In this document: positions 1-14,400 of the stretch, piece after piece
How the letters are laid out: each line of letters starts with the position of its first letter
Position numbering within the stretch: position 1 is the first letter of the stretch
From: Antedon mediterranea
Taxonomy: Eukaryota > Echinodermata > Crinoidea > Comatulida > Antedonidae
Assembly (NCBI RefSeq): GCF_964355755.1
Contig: NC_092677.1
Location: forward strand, 15,592,101-15,656,100
DNA: 64,000 nucleotides
Direction: 5' to 3'
Notes under the pieces: model-generated
What the model was told of the DNA's origin: nothing
The model's database searches: none
What the model saw: only the letters and a program-made list of their open reading frames with translations
Made by a program: the position numbers and the translations under genes

Positions 1-307
1 TTTGACAATTTTGAACATTTTAAGTGCGCGTACGCAAGCGTTATATGCGCTACGCACGTAATTGTATTGCCATATGATGAAATATGACCTGACATTTATG
101 AGTACCAACTTTTGTTTAATTGTGATTCATGCTTGTGAAGATATGATTACAAACGTGATTTCGTTAAATCGCGCGTAGACCACGTAATGATTGATTGCCC
201 ACCGTAAAAACATAACCACATCGATTCCTGGGCATAAGGAATATACTCTGAAAAATTGACTTAGCTAGATGAAACTGATATCAAGATAATTCACGGACAA
301 AATAGTG

Positions 308-2015
308 CTAAGGAAAGAATAAATAAATAAATAAAGATTTTGACAGAATCAAGAGGTTATATGCATGATAATGCATATAACCTAATAAAACATTATTCTC
401 TTTAGAACTGCTTGGACTACGATAAACACAACCTGCAAGTAATTTCTGGTCAAGAGGTAAATTAATAATAACCCAAACGGACTCTCTAAATTCATTAAAC
501 TTTACTTCTGATATTGGAATACCATTCTTGACATATAACCCAGTGCCTCGCACAGAATCTTTTGACAGAAAACACTGGTAACCTTCCAAAACTAAACTTT
601 CCATACTAATTTCATAATTTATGTTTTTCGGGAACATCTCTGTTAAAAACACTAAATCAGGATTCTCCTTTTGCAAACGTAAATTTAATTCTTCTTTCTT
701 ATTAAAAACAGAGTCACAGTTTGTATATAAACATAATAAACAATCTTTTTCTTTTAGCACAATTGGACTAGTTTTGCTTAAGCCTTTATCAAATACTTGG
801 CCCCTTCTTCCTAATTATCTTATTATTTCGGATTATTAAGTCTAACTCCCCGTTAGCTTCTCTAATCAGGAGTTCTTGTTTTAGTCGTTTATATGCTTCG
901 CGCTCCGATTTTAGTCGGTCATTAAATACCGAGATTGCATTTCCTTTGTAATCTTTTCCACAAGCTATCTTTATAAATTTACGTTTATCCCATTCTGTAC
1001 TAAAAATAACCTTAAGCGGTCTAGGCCCTGGCTTGTCCAAATCTCTTTTGCCAATTCGGAAACATAAAATAAAACTTAAACCTAAATCTTCCGCAAGACC
1101 CTTTACTACTGCCATGTCTTCCTCCTTCCTAATTTCCATTAAATCAGAGGTAGATTCAACTAAACCGAACACCATAGCATTACATTTCCGCTTTTATTTT
1201 TCGGCCCATTCATCAAGACGTAACTGTACCACATTTTCAATTCTTAAATCAATAGGCAATACTGTATCTTCTACAGAATCCAAATCCGAGTCGCTGTGAT
1301 TACTACAATCGATGCCGCAGAGTTGATCGAGTTTGACTTTATTCGCTTAACTTCCGCTCGCAAGCTCTCTAAACCTGTAATTGATATCTTTTCTATCTCC
1401 TCTCTATTGGATTTGACATCACTTTTAATCTGATCGATATCAGTTTTCAATTGCTCATGATTCATATTTAATTTCTTAATAAGCTCGTTAAATGACAACG
1501 AAGTAGGTAAACATGTTCTGCAGTGCAAAGCTAACGTCAGAGTCACCCTTGCTTAGCCATTCATATTTGCCCTTACTAATGCCTTGACATTTCGAGTGAA
1601 ACCAGAAATTACATAGATTACAACAAATACCACGATCATCACCAGACACAGAAATATCACAAGAGCCACATTTAAATTCCAACTGATGTTCCTCATCACC
1701 CAAATAATCGCTTTTAGCCTGTCTAGGATTAGCTTTATCTCTCGCACCACGTTTATCACCGCCGCCGGTAGCCATGATTGTACTACGATGAATACTCTAA
1801 ATATAGACCTATACAACAGTAGGCCTAGGCTCAGAATTTTAATCTCAAAAAATAAAAAACCCACAACTCAGATTTAACGATTCAATAAACTGCAGTTAAA
1901 CAAGCCTTTGCATTATTTTACAAAAATAACAATGATAAAAACCTGAATTTGACTAAACAATTTTCGAAACAACTGAAAAAAATACGAACACGTCGTCGTC
2001 ACCACCAGAAGCGCG
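308..2015 (-). mobile_element. CR1-like LINE relic, 5' ORF with PHD-type finger plus part of endonuclease
   Basis: Reading leftward, three frames carry in order a Cys/His zinc finger of PHD type (CGSC...CCNLC..WFHSKC, about 1690-1560), a coiled coil (1546-1290), an ORF1-like stretch (IGKRDLDKPGPRPLKVIF, about 1175-789) and an AP-endonuclease start (LYTNCDSVFNKKEELN...PDLVFLTEM, 760-400). Frameshifts separate them, so the element is dead. It breaks off in the endonuclease and ends in a TTTA repeat at about 320-340. It lies in the TEP-A intron after exon 19. Confidence 0.75.
354..383. repeat. Perfect 13-bp inverted repeat, 4-nt loop
   Basis: AGGTTATATGCAT and its exact complement ATGCATATAACCT flank GATA, directly beside the point where the LINE endonuclease frame breaks. 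Confidence 0.85.
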
Positions 2016-2302
2016 CCCACATTTATATTCAACTATAAGGGGAAAATTAGTCATGATATGAAAAACAATTTGTGCTAAAATGTGTTCAACAATGATTTGT
2101 GTGTGTGAATTATAACAAAAATAGACAAATTTGCTTGGTTTTAATCAAAACAATATACTTAGTGACATGCAAAACAGGAATGACTGATTGTACTCTATAT
2201 TAAGTCATTAACCTTAGTTGAAACAGAAGTGACATTGTTTTCCTTATCTTGCTAGTTTAATTGATGTATGTAATTGTGATCATGTAGTGTCATTATAATT
2301 AC

Positions 2303-2446
2303 CTCTACTAGGAGCTGTCTTATAACGCTATCCCTGCCATTTGTGGATTGTGCCGTCACATGAATATCCATTAATTTCAAGTTCTTTGGACTGATGGCAA
2401 ATGACACTGGCACACCCTCACCAGCTGGAATTTTGGTTTTCACAAC
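2303..2446 (-). CDS. TEP-A exon 19 (MG7 end / CUB start), last exon in window
   Basis: Encodes VVKTKIPAGEGVPVSFAISP and ends DSVIRQLLVE, matching the family 'D.V...L.VEPEG' junction. Donor GTAATT, phase 0. The next exon (PEGV... in TEP-B) is not found between here and base 1, so it should lie beyond the left edge. Confidence 0.92.
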
Positions 2447-5400
2447 CTGCAAGAAAAGATATTTAAAAAAAATGGGGCTGCTAGAGAAGACTTCTTTTGT
2501 TCTAAATTAATTAATAAAAGATATCAAAACACATTTCAAGTGTCCTTTGGTAAAAAAAATGGAAGCACACCTGCATGGAAATGTGTAATTCCTGCTCTTG
2601 TGTACTGAGGAAGGGTACCTTAATGCATTATTAGTATTTAATTTGGAGGAGTAATAATAATATCAAATTTGCTCTTAAAAAAAGACTGACCTGGTCCTTA
2701 CTGACATAGACTTCTGTCACTTTATCGTCAATGCTATTGTTATCGGAGTTAAACTCAATGTTGTGAAAGTCATCAGATTTGTGAAGTTTCACATCAGCCT
2801 AAAATAAATTACATGATACTAATTTTAACACTTATAAACACAAATGCCAAATATTTATGAAATTACTTTCACTCTTGAAACAATCCATCACATTTCCTTC
2901 AATAACCTCTAGCAAATAAACTATACGGACAGTCAGAAGACACGCCTTCAGCAGATCAGAATGAATTTAAAAGAAGGAATGAATATAAGTGGAAAGTTCT
3001 AAAATAATTATTATTGAACGAGTACAGAGCTGGCTAAAATGACTGGCACAGCACACTGACATCAGAATGTAAATTCAGTAGGTCATTCCAGAGGGTCTTT
3101 AAGTCAATATCTAGATAACGATAACAGAGTGCAGACACAAATAAATTACTTACAGTAATGTCCATAGTTTGATAGTTAAATACCAGGATCTCCAATGCCA
3201 AGTTTTCACCACGGATCACAGAATACGGAAGATTCATGGACACGAAAAACGGTTTGAACACTGTGACCTAGAATTATAGGACATTAAAAACATGAATGTA
3301 CTCCATTGACTTTTGAAGTGTATAATATAATAAACCAATCAGCTATGCTTATTTATTTCTGTGTGTTGTACTACATAGGTGGAATCCCTAAAATTTAAAA
3401 TATTAAAAGTTTATCACTTCACATTAACATTTTTGGACAATTATGCACTCAATTCATTTTTTAATGTTATAAAATCTATTCCGGTGTATCGTCAAGCAGG
3501 TGAGATATGGAACCACATGGCTGCTTGTATATTACACTTCAAGATAACTAAAAAATGTGTAGATTAGCATAATATTCATAACCTAACAAACGAACCATCG
3601 ATGTGGTTGGAACAACTCCAAAACCAGTAGAGGTTGACAAAGCAAAAGCACTGCCAACCCACGAAGTGATTGTATCTGGAACAGTAGTCTCAATTGAAAC
3701 CATACCATCATCACTAATTTACAGAAGAAAGAAGGCATATTAACATAATGTATTGTACAAACAATTTTGAAACTATATTTTTGAAATTAATAACAACCCA
3801 ATGAGCAATGCATTCCGAACACGCTCTTGTAGTACCTCGCTAGCTGTGACGTCACATTAATAGTTGTACCTTTATACGATCGAGTGATTGAATTAAAAGT
3901 TTCCTGTTTAGAGCTGTTTTAGTATTTGTTGTTTCCGAACATCACATAATTGGCGACGAAGATTTTACCCAATATACAGAGAATGTTTTATTACTACTTG
4001 GGCTACAAGTAAGACGAAATAGCATGATTTTTGGCACTCAGCAAGTAGGCTATATATAGGCCACCAGTAGAATCATCACCGATCAGCGAAGTGACTGCAT
4101 ATTGGTAGTTCACCAAACCATCCAGCCAGAAATGGGTTAGCGGAACGAGCTGTACAAACTGTGAAAGAGGGGTTAAAGAAAACTGTAGGTGAGGACTTGG
4201 AGTCAAGAATATATTGATTCCTGGCAAAAATATAGACTAACACCACAGTCAACAACTGTTCAGTCACCGGCAGAATTACTAATGAAACGACGTCCTAAGT
4301 CTCGACTTGACCTAGTTTGACCTATTATATTATACAATAATAGCAGGACAAGAAACTCATGAGAGATCATTTTATGAGGGAGACTCAGTATGGGTAGTGA
4401 ACTTTGCTGGTAAACCAAAATGGTTACCTGGTGTGCTTCAGCATCAGGTAGGTCCTTTAAGGTACATTTGGAGGATGGTCGTGAATGGCGTCGACACGTT
4501 GACCACATTCAGAAGCGTTTTCCAGAAGAGAAAGTTACTAGACCGCTTGAAATTACAGAGCAGACTACAATCAACTTACCAGATCAAACTGAAGAAACAT
4601 CAATCCAACCAACTATGGAACAATCAATCAACCCTAATGATTTATTAGATACTGTACCTAAACCTACTACTACAGCTTCACCAGAATTGGAACCTCACAG
4701 ATCAGGAATAATCCGCAAGACTCAGGACAGATTAAATTTGTGAACATTGTTATTTTGCGCGTTGTTGTATGCAATCTGTTGTGGATTTATTGATAATTGA
4801 ACGTCTTATTGCATTTGTTATGAACAGTTTGTTTTGATGATCATCACAAAATTATTATAACTGCAAAGTAACTAAGATATGGATATGTTTCGCAAATAAC
4901 TTTTATTATAACAATGTTTTAAATATTGGTCATTTTAACAGACTTTATATTATAACCCATATACCTAATCTAAAACAGGAGGAATGTTCCGAACACGCTT
5001 TTGTAGTACAGCGCTAGCTGTGACGTCACATATAGCACCTCATTGCTTAGTTGTACCTTTATACGATTGAGTGATTCAATTAAAAGTTTACTGTTCAAAG
5101 AGCTGTTTTAGTATTTGTTGTTTCCGAACATCACACAATGGAATTAAGATGCTTACACTAAAAGACAGAAACCAATATACCAAAATAAAGAAAATGACTC
5201 AAAGACAAATATATGGAAAAAAAGACTCTGACGAGGAAGACAAAAAATAAGGAGGAGAGATGGCATCAAGTGATGACTGCAAACTGGTCGACAGCTTCAG
5301 AAAAGAGGAATTGGAAAATGCCAGAGGAGGGTTACATCCAGCAGTAACATAACCTATGATAATGAGGTACATACAATTGACAATACAAATAGTATGTATG

Positions 5401-8400
5401 AGTATATTTAAATATATATACCACTCTGCAGCAGTATGTCAATAAAGAGCTGAGAAAATCATCAACCTTTCTAGAGAAGAAATGCAGTTTAATTTGAAAT
5501 TGTATTATGGAAAAGTTGTTTTATGTTGTTACTTAAACATCAAGGCATTCTAAACTCTCTAAAAATAAGGAAAACAAATAGAACGTATTACCCAACAGTA
5601 GTCTCCATCCACAGCCATGTCTCTGGAAATTCAGCACGTACATCAGAATCAGCAATGGTAGTTAAAAGCATTTCATCAGTTAATTCAGTTAATTCAGTTA
5701 ACTCAAAATCGATCATTGGGCGTTGAGCAAAAGCAGAATGGGAAATAATCAGACCTGATGATAAATCACATTTGATCAAAATAACTAAAAAAGTAGGTCT
5801 GTGTATAAAATTTTGTGTTACTTGTTTTTGGAAATCAGTGAAGAAGAACGGCTACATATTTCATTTAATCAAAATGAAGATAGGGGCATGAATATTATTG
5901 CTAGAGTGAATTAACTTTGAACTTGGTCATTGCACAATGTCCTTACCAGAAAGTACAGAATTTATTGATTTATTCAATTTAGACAAAACAACAAACAAAA
6001 ACAACAACAAATTTACAGAAAAACAGCAGCGAACCTAATCTAATCTAATCTAATCACTGTTGGAAGACTTTTCTTAACAGAAATACAAATAAACATATAT
6101 AATTCTAACTTTACAGAAATGTGTATTTGATATAAATCATAGAAAAATTGTATTAAATGATTGTCTTTTAATAAATTTTGTGTTATAATTATGTACATGG
6201 TACCTAATAGTAATAATTTTATCTTTCTATTTTAGAGATCTGTTAAAGATGTATTGTCCACCTGAAAAAATATTTTTAATTTTTAAGCTTACTATGTCGG
6301 TCGGTTGCTAACTTACATAAATTAACATTAGGCCTAATTATTGTAGGCATATAACACCAAACAATCAAGGAAAACAATGCTCCATACTAATAGCTAATTT
6401 ACATAGAAATATTTTAAAAGAAACGCACTTTAAAAAAAATCACAATTAGGCAAAAACTTTTCAAAACTTACTTGAATGAAGAGAAATATGCAAAATATTA
6501 TTCAATTCATCTGGTATTTTAGCATCTGTCAAAACAATCACACCAGAATTCTAAATAGAAATTGTAAAAATGTTATAATGGCAATGCAATGTACAGATCT
6601 TTCTTCACAACTAGGTGGAAGAACTGCAGGCCAATTGGTAGCTCCAGGGACTCTGTTTCACCTTGTGTTTTCTTTTCACACCTTCAAGACACATACTTCT
6701 CGATCATTTTTCTGGTCAATCTTGATTTCAGAAAAGTCATTGGAATGTTTCTCCAGGGTGCTGTATTACTGGAGAGTGATGGTGTAATGATAATATCGTA
6801 CTATGTGATAGGCCGGGTTCGAGGTAAAAGGTAGGATATCTAAATATCAAGCAAAAGGTTCTGTGGTTGAATGGGTTGGTGCAGCTTTTTCCTATATATT
6901 CTCACACCTCATCTTTTCATACCTATACCTGTGCACATTTATTTTTTTATTTTTATTTTTATTTATTTCATCATCACCCTACAGTGACCAAACGTCACCA
7001 TTAACAGGGTTGAAAGTCATAAAATATAATATAATACTGTATATACAAGCAAAAATCAACAGATAACAAGACAACATTTAAATATTACTGACATTAGACA
7101 AAACCTTGTGACGGAAACAAGCAAGTGAATAAAAAAAAATATCAACAGATCCATCAACTTTACATAGTGAGTGGTATAACTTACTATATTTATATATAAA
7201 AGTATCTCTTCAGAGATCCTGCCTTGTAAATTAATATCTACATACAAGATCTCAAGTAGTAATTACAAAACTAGTGCTGAACATTACATCGCACCCAAGA
7301 GGATGTGAAAGAGTTTTAATGAATAGGACCTAAGCATTTCAGGCACAAGGTTCGAAGTTTGAATCTCAGTTGGAGCACCTTTTTCTCAATGTCAAGGATT
7401 TCCTCTTTTTTACCATTAAATATTTATTTAATTGATTTCTAGATCACTGCTTATTTGAGAGGAAATAAGTACTGTGCTGTAGACAATGAATGTACACTCA
7501 TCACTTTAACAACACAAACAATTATCTACATGCAGACGCAATCTGACCAGGGATGTTAGTATACAAATAATTATAATTTACGCCTCCCTGCCTCTGCAAT
7601 TGAATTTATTCTCAATGATTTGACCTTTGTGGAACTTTCATACCACCCCAAATTCCTACACACAATTAAAAAGTTCACCTTAGTGTAATACAATGTTGCG
7701 TTGTTGAGGTACTAATGAAAGACTCTTACTCGCTTAGCTGTCGTAACACATATATTATTTATTCAGTATAATACTTCAGTACAATAATGATTCGGTACAA
7801 TATACCATTAGGATAAGGATACAGAGGATCAGTGATGCTGTCGGTGAGGTGTGAAGTGTGTAGGTCTGCTTCTGAAGAAGTGGCTGTGAGGTGTAGATGT
7901 TCTTCGGAAGAAGTGGCTGTGAGGTGTGTGCTCCGTGAAATGGCTGTAAGGTGTAGATGTTCTTCTGAAACTTGGGGGTATATTGGCTTCGGTTCATTTG
8001 CATATGTCACTACGTAATCTGTGAGGGTAACGATTGGTCCTAAGTTGGTCCAGGGGTGTTTAAGTGGGAGTGATTGATCTTATCTGGGGAGGTTACAATG
8101 ATGAATTGGCCCTGTCGAATCTCTGCTAAAAACTGTCAATATCTAATTGTTTTACGATGGGAACAGTTGCAAAGTTATTCTTTAGGGAATCGATTGTAAA
8201 CTAAATGGTCATTAAAACATCTGGACAAACTCTCCTCTGGACTTTCTGGGTCAAGTTTGTGAACATATTTGAATTCCGATACAAAGGTCAATTTCTTAAA
8301 TATAAAAGTATATCGTTATATTACATCCCTCTGTTTCCCTTTTTTTTTTCTAATCTATTTAAAATATAAAAAATGGTTATAATAGTGGCATGCAAAATTA

Positions 8401-11400
8401 AAGTTATATAAAAGAAAAAAAACATTATTATACATATAAGCAAAAATTGAGTTAGCCAAAACCATTGACTCTGAAGTGTAACCTTATCACTTTCACTCTC
8501 TCTCTCTTCTCTCTCTTATAAAATATTAAAATCAAAAAATGAATTTGGTATAAAATTCGCGTAAATCAAACATAAATCAGTTGAAAATAAAAATACAAAA
8601 CTTAAAAAATAGTATATTACATTGAACATACATCAAATCGTGCGACAACTCATCGCGTTCTAATGGTCTTCAAACATAAATCAATCAAATCAAAACATAA
8701 AACTCAAGAAAACTGTGGCTGATTAGCCTAATATCAAAATATCAAACTTAATCACTTAAAACTTTAAAGAAACAAATGTGTGTGTCCCGTTGACACAAAC
8801 TTATCCACAATATATCGTTATCATCACAACTTTATCGATTTAAGCATTTATATTCACAGGTAATTACGATTTCAATCAATCGACAAATTCGACTTTTGTA
8901 CTCAATGTAAAAAAATTACAATTAAAAGTACTAAGAAAATCTCCTGTTCTTGTATATCAATTAATTAATGCTTGAGATGAACGACTCAAAGGTTAAACAA
9001 AATATTTGTTACAAAATGCTTGTCGTTCTTTTCGATATCTCAATATATCGATCATCAAAATTCAAAATTAATCTTTATCAAAAAACTCGTTACAAAATCA
9101 ATACTTAATCAATTTTAATTCTCTTTTAACTGAAATCACATCATTACTAAACAAATCTCATCAAAAATACGTAGACTATGCTATCATTAATTTAGCAAAT
9201 GTCGTAATTTTTTAAAAAAAATCTTGCAAAAAAAAATTAAATCAGTAATTCGTTGCATTATACAAACGTTTTATGAATCGTTTTGGCGATCCACTTATCG
9301 GTATCTGTTTATCATTAATAATCTCTTTAATTAATTTATCTGTATCGTTATATCTGTCAATTTTCCACCAAAATTTGCGATCATTAGATTCGTGTTTTGT
9401 TTCATCAGTGTTACGTTTGGCTGAAGTCGGTTTAGAATACGAAACTAAAACTTGGAAATGTCCTGCTTTAAATCTACCTCGGTTTAATGTCATATTTGAA
9501 TCATTAGGTGCTGTCATAATTAGATTAGTTTGTTCCTTAATTTGTTCTTCTTTCATTTGGAATGGGGCTGCTAATCCCATGTTATTCTCTACACAGTCAA
9601 AAGTAAGGTTGTAAGTTAAGGGGGTCTACTTTAGTTGGATGTGTAAGGGTATCTGATTGCAATTGGGCTGGTGTCCTATCATGTTCGTCAATAAATTAAA
9701 CATTGTTTTCGTCATTTACTACGTTAACGGTGTTCTGAATTTTCTCATTATTATTATCGGCGGGTTTATTCAACAATTATTTTAACAATTTAAAAAAACA
9801 ATTTTAGTGTATACCATAAACTTTCACACAGGGTTACAATTCAAAATCAAAACGGTTCTGACTTACCCCAAATGCTTCGGATCCAATTAAAAATGATTAA
9901 AGGAATGCAAAAAGTGTTCAAAAATGTTTAAATGTTCAAACAACGAATTAAAGAAATGTTAAAGTGCTCATCAATGTTCAAATTTTCAAACAACGAATTA
10001 AAAAAAATGCGAAAGGTGTTCATCAATGTTCAAAAAGGTAAATGTTAAAAAAAACGATCGAAAAAAAAACGGCGTGAAGTTGAAAGTGTCCAAACGAAAC
10101 AGTTCTTGTCCGCTTGCTTCTGTTTTGATTCTTCTTGTGTCTTCCTCGATTATCTTCTTTGTCTTCATCCAATGGTCATAATTTGATAAAATTTCTGCTT
10201 GTCTCGATCTCATTCAAATATAATTACAGCTTGTCTTTTGTGTCTTCCTCGATTATCTTCTTTGTCTTTTGTGTAAAAGTAAATTTCTGGTTTTCTCCTT
10301 TCAAGCAAATATGGTTATTTTTGTCTTCGTCTTCGTGTCTTGTTAAGTGTTTATTTCTTGTTTTCTTGTTATTCTGTTTTCTCACTCTGTTCCTTATAAA
10401 ATTCGGGTCTTCCACCATGTAATACAATGTTGCGTTGTTGAGGTACTAATGAAAGACTCTTACTCGCTTAGCTGTCGTAACACATATATTGTTTATTCAG
10501 TATAATACTTCAGTACAATAATGATTCGGTACAATATACCATTAGGATAAGGATACAGAGGATCAGTGATGCTGTCGGTGAGGTGTGAAGTGTGTAGGTC
10601 TGCTTCTGAAGAAGTGGCTGTGAGGTGTAGATGTTCTTCTGAAGAAGTGGCTGTGAGGTGTGTGCTCCGTGAAATGGCTGTAAGGTGTAGATGTTCTTCT
10701 GAAACTTGGGGGTATATTGGCTTCGGTTCATTTGCATATGTCACTACGTAATCTGTGAGGGTAACGATTGGTCCTAAGTTGGTCCAGGGGTGTTTAAGTG
10801 GGAGTGATTGATCTTATCTGGGGAGGTTACAATGATGAATTGGCCCTGTCGAATCTCTGCTAAAAACTGTCAATATCCAATTGTTTTACGATGGGAACAG
10901 TTGCAAAGTTATTCTTTAGGGAATCGATTGTAAACTAAATGGTCATTAAAACATCTGGACAAACTCTCCTCTGGACTTTCTGGGTCAAGTTTGTGAACCT
11001 ATTTGAATTCCGATACAAAGGTCAATTTCTTAAATATAAAAGTATATCGTTATATTACATTAGTTCCAACAACGATATTGATATTTTGGTGTATATGATG
11101 TATTATAGGCCTATGTTATATTTTTTTCATGAGATCATGAGCTTTCATTTTTTTTATCAATGTATTTCAAAGATTTCTAGATCCTAATTGTTAAGTACCC
11201 AAATGGAAATAAGTAACACTTTTTGGAATATTATGGTTCAATTAGTTTTGTGTGTATCATTCCATTTTTGTATTTCATTGTTCATGTTTTGAACCATAAA
11301 TAATTCAAATAAAATTCCTAATATGTCTTCAATCTTGGGAAGGCACTATTATGTAAGAAATTATAATAAAATGTTCTTTTTTAATTAATGTTTTGTCTCA

Positions 11401-14400
11401 ACAATGTATGGTGTGCATTCAATTTATTTTGGTTAAGCACTATACAAAAAGGCCATCATCATTTATTATTATTATGTCAAATGAATAGAATTACTTACTT
11501 TAAATATGTTTGCAGCATAGATGCCTTCCGTCGAGAATGGATAGAACCTAGGTATTCCAATCTTACCACTTTTAGAACTGTCAAATGTTTCTAACTCTTC
11601 AATCACCTAAAAATATCTTTCAATGTTGTATGAATTTTTTTATTTGTTTTATTAGAATATACCGGTAACCTTTTTCAAAATAAAAGTATGATCACATTTA
11701 CATACAATGCCAAACTCAAATCAAAGACTACCCAATAAAAGATGTTTATGTTATTTTGTGCTTACCTTTTTTTGTGTGATGTCATTTCCAGATTTCAAAA
11801 GTAGAACACTCTGATCAACAGCCAATAGATAGACTAGAGAGCCCCCGGTTGCTGCAATGTCAACATTAATGTTATCACCAGGTTCAACAACATCACTACT
11901 GAATGACAGACTGACCTATGAAATGGTCAATAAACATTGATTTTATTATTTTGGCTTCTATTGGTTGAGGAAATTCCTGCTTCAAACAAGTCACCCATTC
12001 ATAAGAGTACTAATGAAGAAATCATATGTCTGTGACCATAATATTGACCGGAGACTTGACAAACAATTTTAGTTGATATAAGGTTTAAATTATTCGACAA
12101 TCATAATGAAGTGGATAGATTATATTTTATAATTGTATACATATCAAAGAAATTTAAATATCTGTATCTATTGTTATACTATTAGTTACAACATTACATT
12201 AGTATAAAGTTGATATATGAAAGTTTAAAATAATGATTAATAAACAAAAGAAACAAGAAAATCTACTGAACTTTGTACCTTATTTTCAAACGAACCGTCA
12301 ACATTAAAGTTATAGACATCAACAACAGTTTCATTGTCGGAACGAACGTAGTATGCAATCAACTTTGCTGATGGCACCATGTCAGCTGTGATAGCAACAT
12401 TCAATGTATTTTGAGTAGAAGTTAATCCAGTCAGTGTTCCAGTTAGAACAATATTGCCTTTGGATAAAATCTATGCAAAAGAAAAGTAAAGTTCATCAAC
12501 AATTGTCCAGCCCAACTGGCTGGGAAAAAAACCGAAATTAGTCAGAAACTATGGACTCCCTTGAAAATAAGTTGGGCACTTAATTGTTATGCTGATTAAA
12601 TCTGATTCTGATTAAATTCAGAAGTCTTCTGATGAGAGATTTATTTAAATTTACCATTACTTTGTTTTTAGATTTGTGCATACTCTTAGTGTTATAATCA
12701 TTCACCTTTGCAGCCCAAAAAAATCCCTGTGATTCAACACTAACATCCAATCAAAGTAAAGAATTTTTCTCTGGTTAGATAAAAATGGCAAAAAAAGCCC
12801 AGTGTTTTATTATCTCTGCCAAGGAGGTTATATTTTTGTCTGCGATTGTACTTGTGTGTCTGTTATCATTACAACATCAAAACTAAAAGACGGATCAGAA
12901 AGATATATATGGTCACAGAAGATTCTATTCAGTTTTGGAAGCAATCCAGATCTGGATCCCAATTCTTTTAGGTTGTGGGATGATGAATTATTACTTTTTT
13001 GGTCACCAACTGAAAACTACATATTGTATATATATATTTAGTTTTCGGTTGGTGACCAAAAAAATCATACATTACATTAGACGACTCCCTGTTTAGACTA
13101 GAATAGTTAGTTTGGTATTTTAAACAATAGAAATTTAAAAACAGGCCGGTTGAAACATTTTTAATTTTGGAGGTCAGCCCTTGGCAGAGGTATGTAGTCT
13201 CTGATTATTCTTGTTTAAAATATATTTAACAATGTATATTGTAGATTATCTAGATAGATTCTTGAAGCCAAAAATAAAATGTGCAAATAAATTTAAATCA
13301 AAACACAAAATTGTACCTAATATTGCAACTTTTGGTTTGGGGTTTATGATCAAATCCATGGCATGATTTTTTCCCAGATTGGATATACTCATAATTTAGA
13401 CCAGAATAGAATAGAAGTCCCATACCAAACATAACCACGTCGTCAAGATGAGAATTATACAGCGTAACAAATTCTAGAAATACTGTAATCACTAAAACTA
13501 AACGTAAGCCATCTTGACTGTGGAGTATTCCATAGATCTACACTATAATCATATCAGGCTTTGGTCTATTACAAAGGATAAGGACTATTTAAACAATCAT
13601 GTTAACCATTGACAATATTATACCATATAAACAATGTTATGCGGGACTTCCGTTGATGTGATATTAAATGTGGCATCTTCTCCTGCATTCAATCCGGAAT
13701 TGGCTAAGATGATCTGAATGAACGAATTGCTCGGTGACTCCATCGCGTCAATTCTAAAGGAATCTACATATTCACTTTCTTCCTCCATTGTATAGTACCG
13801 TGCCTGTTTGAAGAAATAATAATTATTAGGTACTCAATATTCAAATGGTACATCTCCCTCTCTCCCTTTGTAAAAGAAAAAAAAAGAAATTTATGTTAAG
13901 TAAATAAGTTAATAAGATCGAATATAAAAGCAATTTTTCTAATAAAACACAGTTTAGTTCTAATCAAAAAGGCAATGGTTCATACATGTTTGTAGAATAA
14001 GAGATTAAAAAGTAGTATGAATATTTTGTTCCATCAAAAAGCTTATCTCAACAAATATTTGAGAAAATTATTAACCATATAGCACAGGAATTCCCAGTAC
14101 AAAGCCAATTTTAAGGAAAAAATGCTATGTATATATTTTTCTAAATCCCTTTACACAACGAATTCTAGTTCTGTGAGGTTTTTAGTTTCACTAAAATTCT
14201 AGTTTCTAGATGAAAAAGTGAAAAACTGGCTTAGAAAAAGAGTTCTCACTTTTTGACTTTTTGAAATTGACTTATATTTCTTTTCTTCACCACTTTTGCC
14301 GTTCCTACTTATAGAGTTTTCTACAATTTTACAGGCCTATGTTGAATAAAAAAGTTAACATGGAAAAGCTATTACCTGTATATCAATTGATGTTTTATTT

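Larger units (their letters stand above)
7680..11063 (-). mobile_element. Complete young non-autonomous LTR retrotransposon
   Basis: Two 642-bp LTRs (7684-8325 and 10418-11059) start TGTAATA and end TATTACA and differ at four positions that I counted. A 4-bp duplication TTAG flanks them (7680-7683, 11060-11063). On the minus strand the primer site TGGTGGAAGACCCGAAT (10417-10401) follows the 5' LTR and a 24-nt purine tract (8349-8326) precedes the 3' LTR, so the element points left like TEP-A. The 2.1-kb interior encodes no RT, integrase or protease that I recognise. It lies in the TEP-A intron between exons 13 and 14. Confidence 0.93.

Noticed and set aside
1488-1864. Host PHD-finger gene
   Set aside because: Coiled-coil, ORF1-like and AP-endonuclease pieces follow in order, so it is part of a LINE.
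7326-7390. Possible tRNA/SINE B box (GGTTCGAAGTTTGAATC)
   Set aside because: No A box at the right distance and no cloverleaf. Too weak to call.
10493-10751. Overlapping ORFs on both strands, identical to those at 7759-8017
   Set aside because: They lie within the two LTRs and reflect a local short repeat. No conserved protein is recognised.
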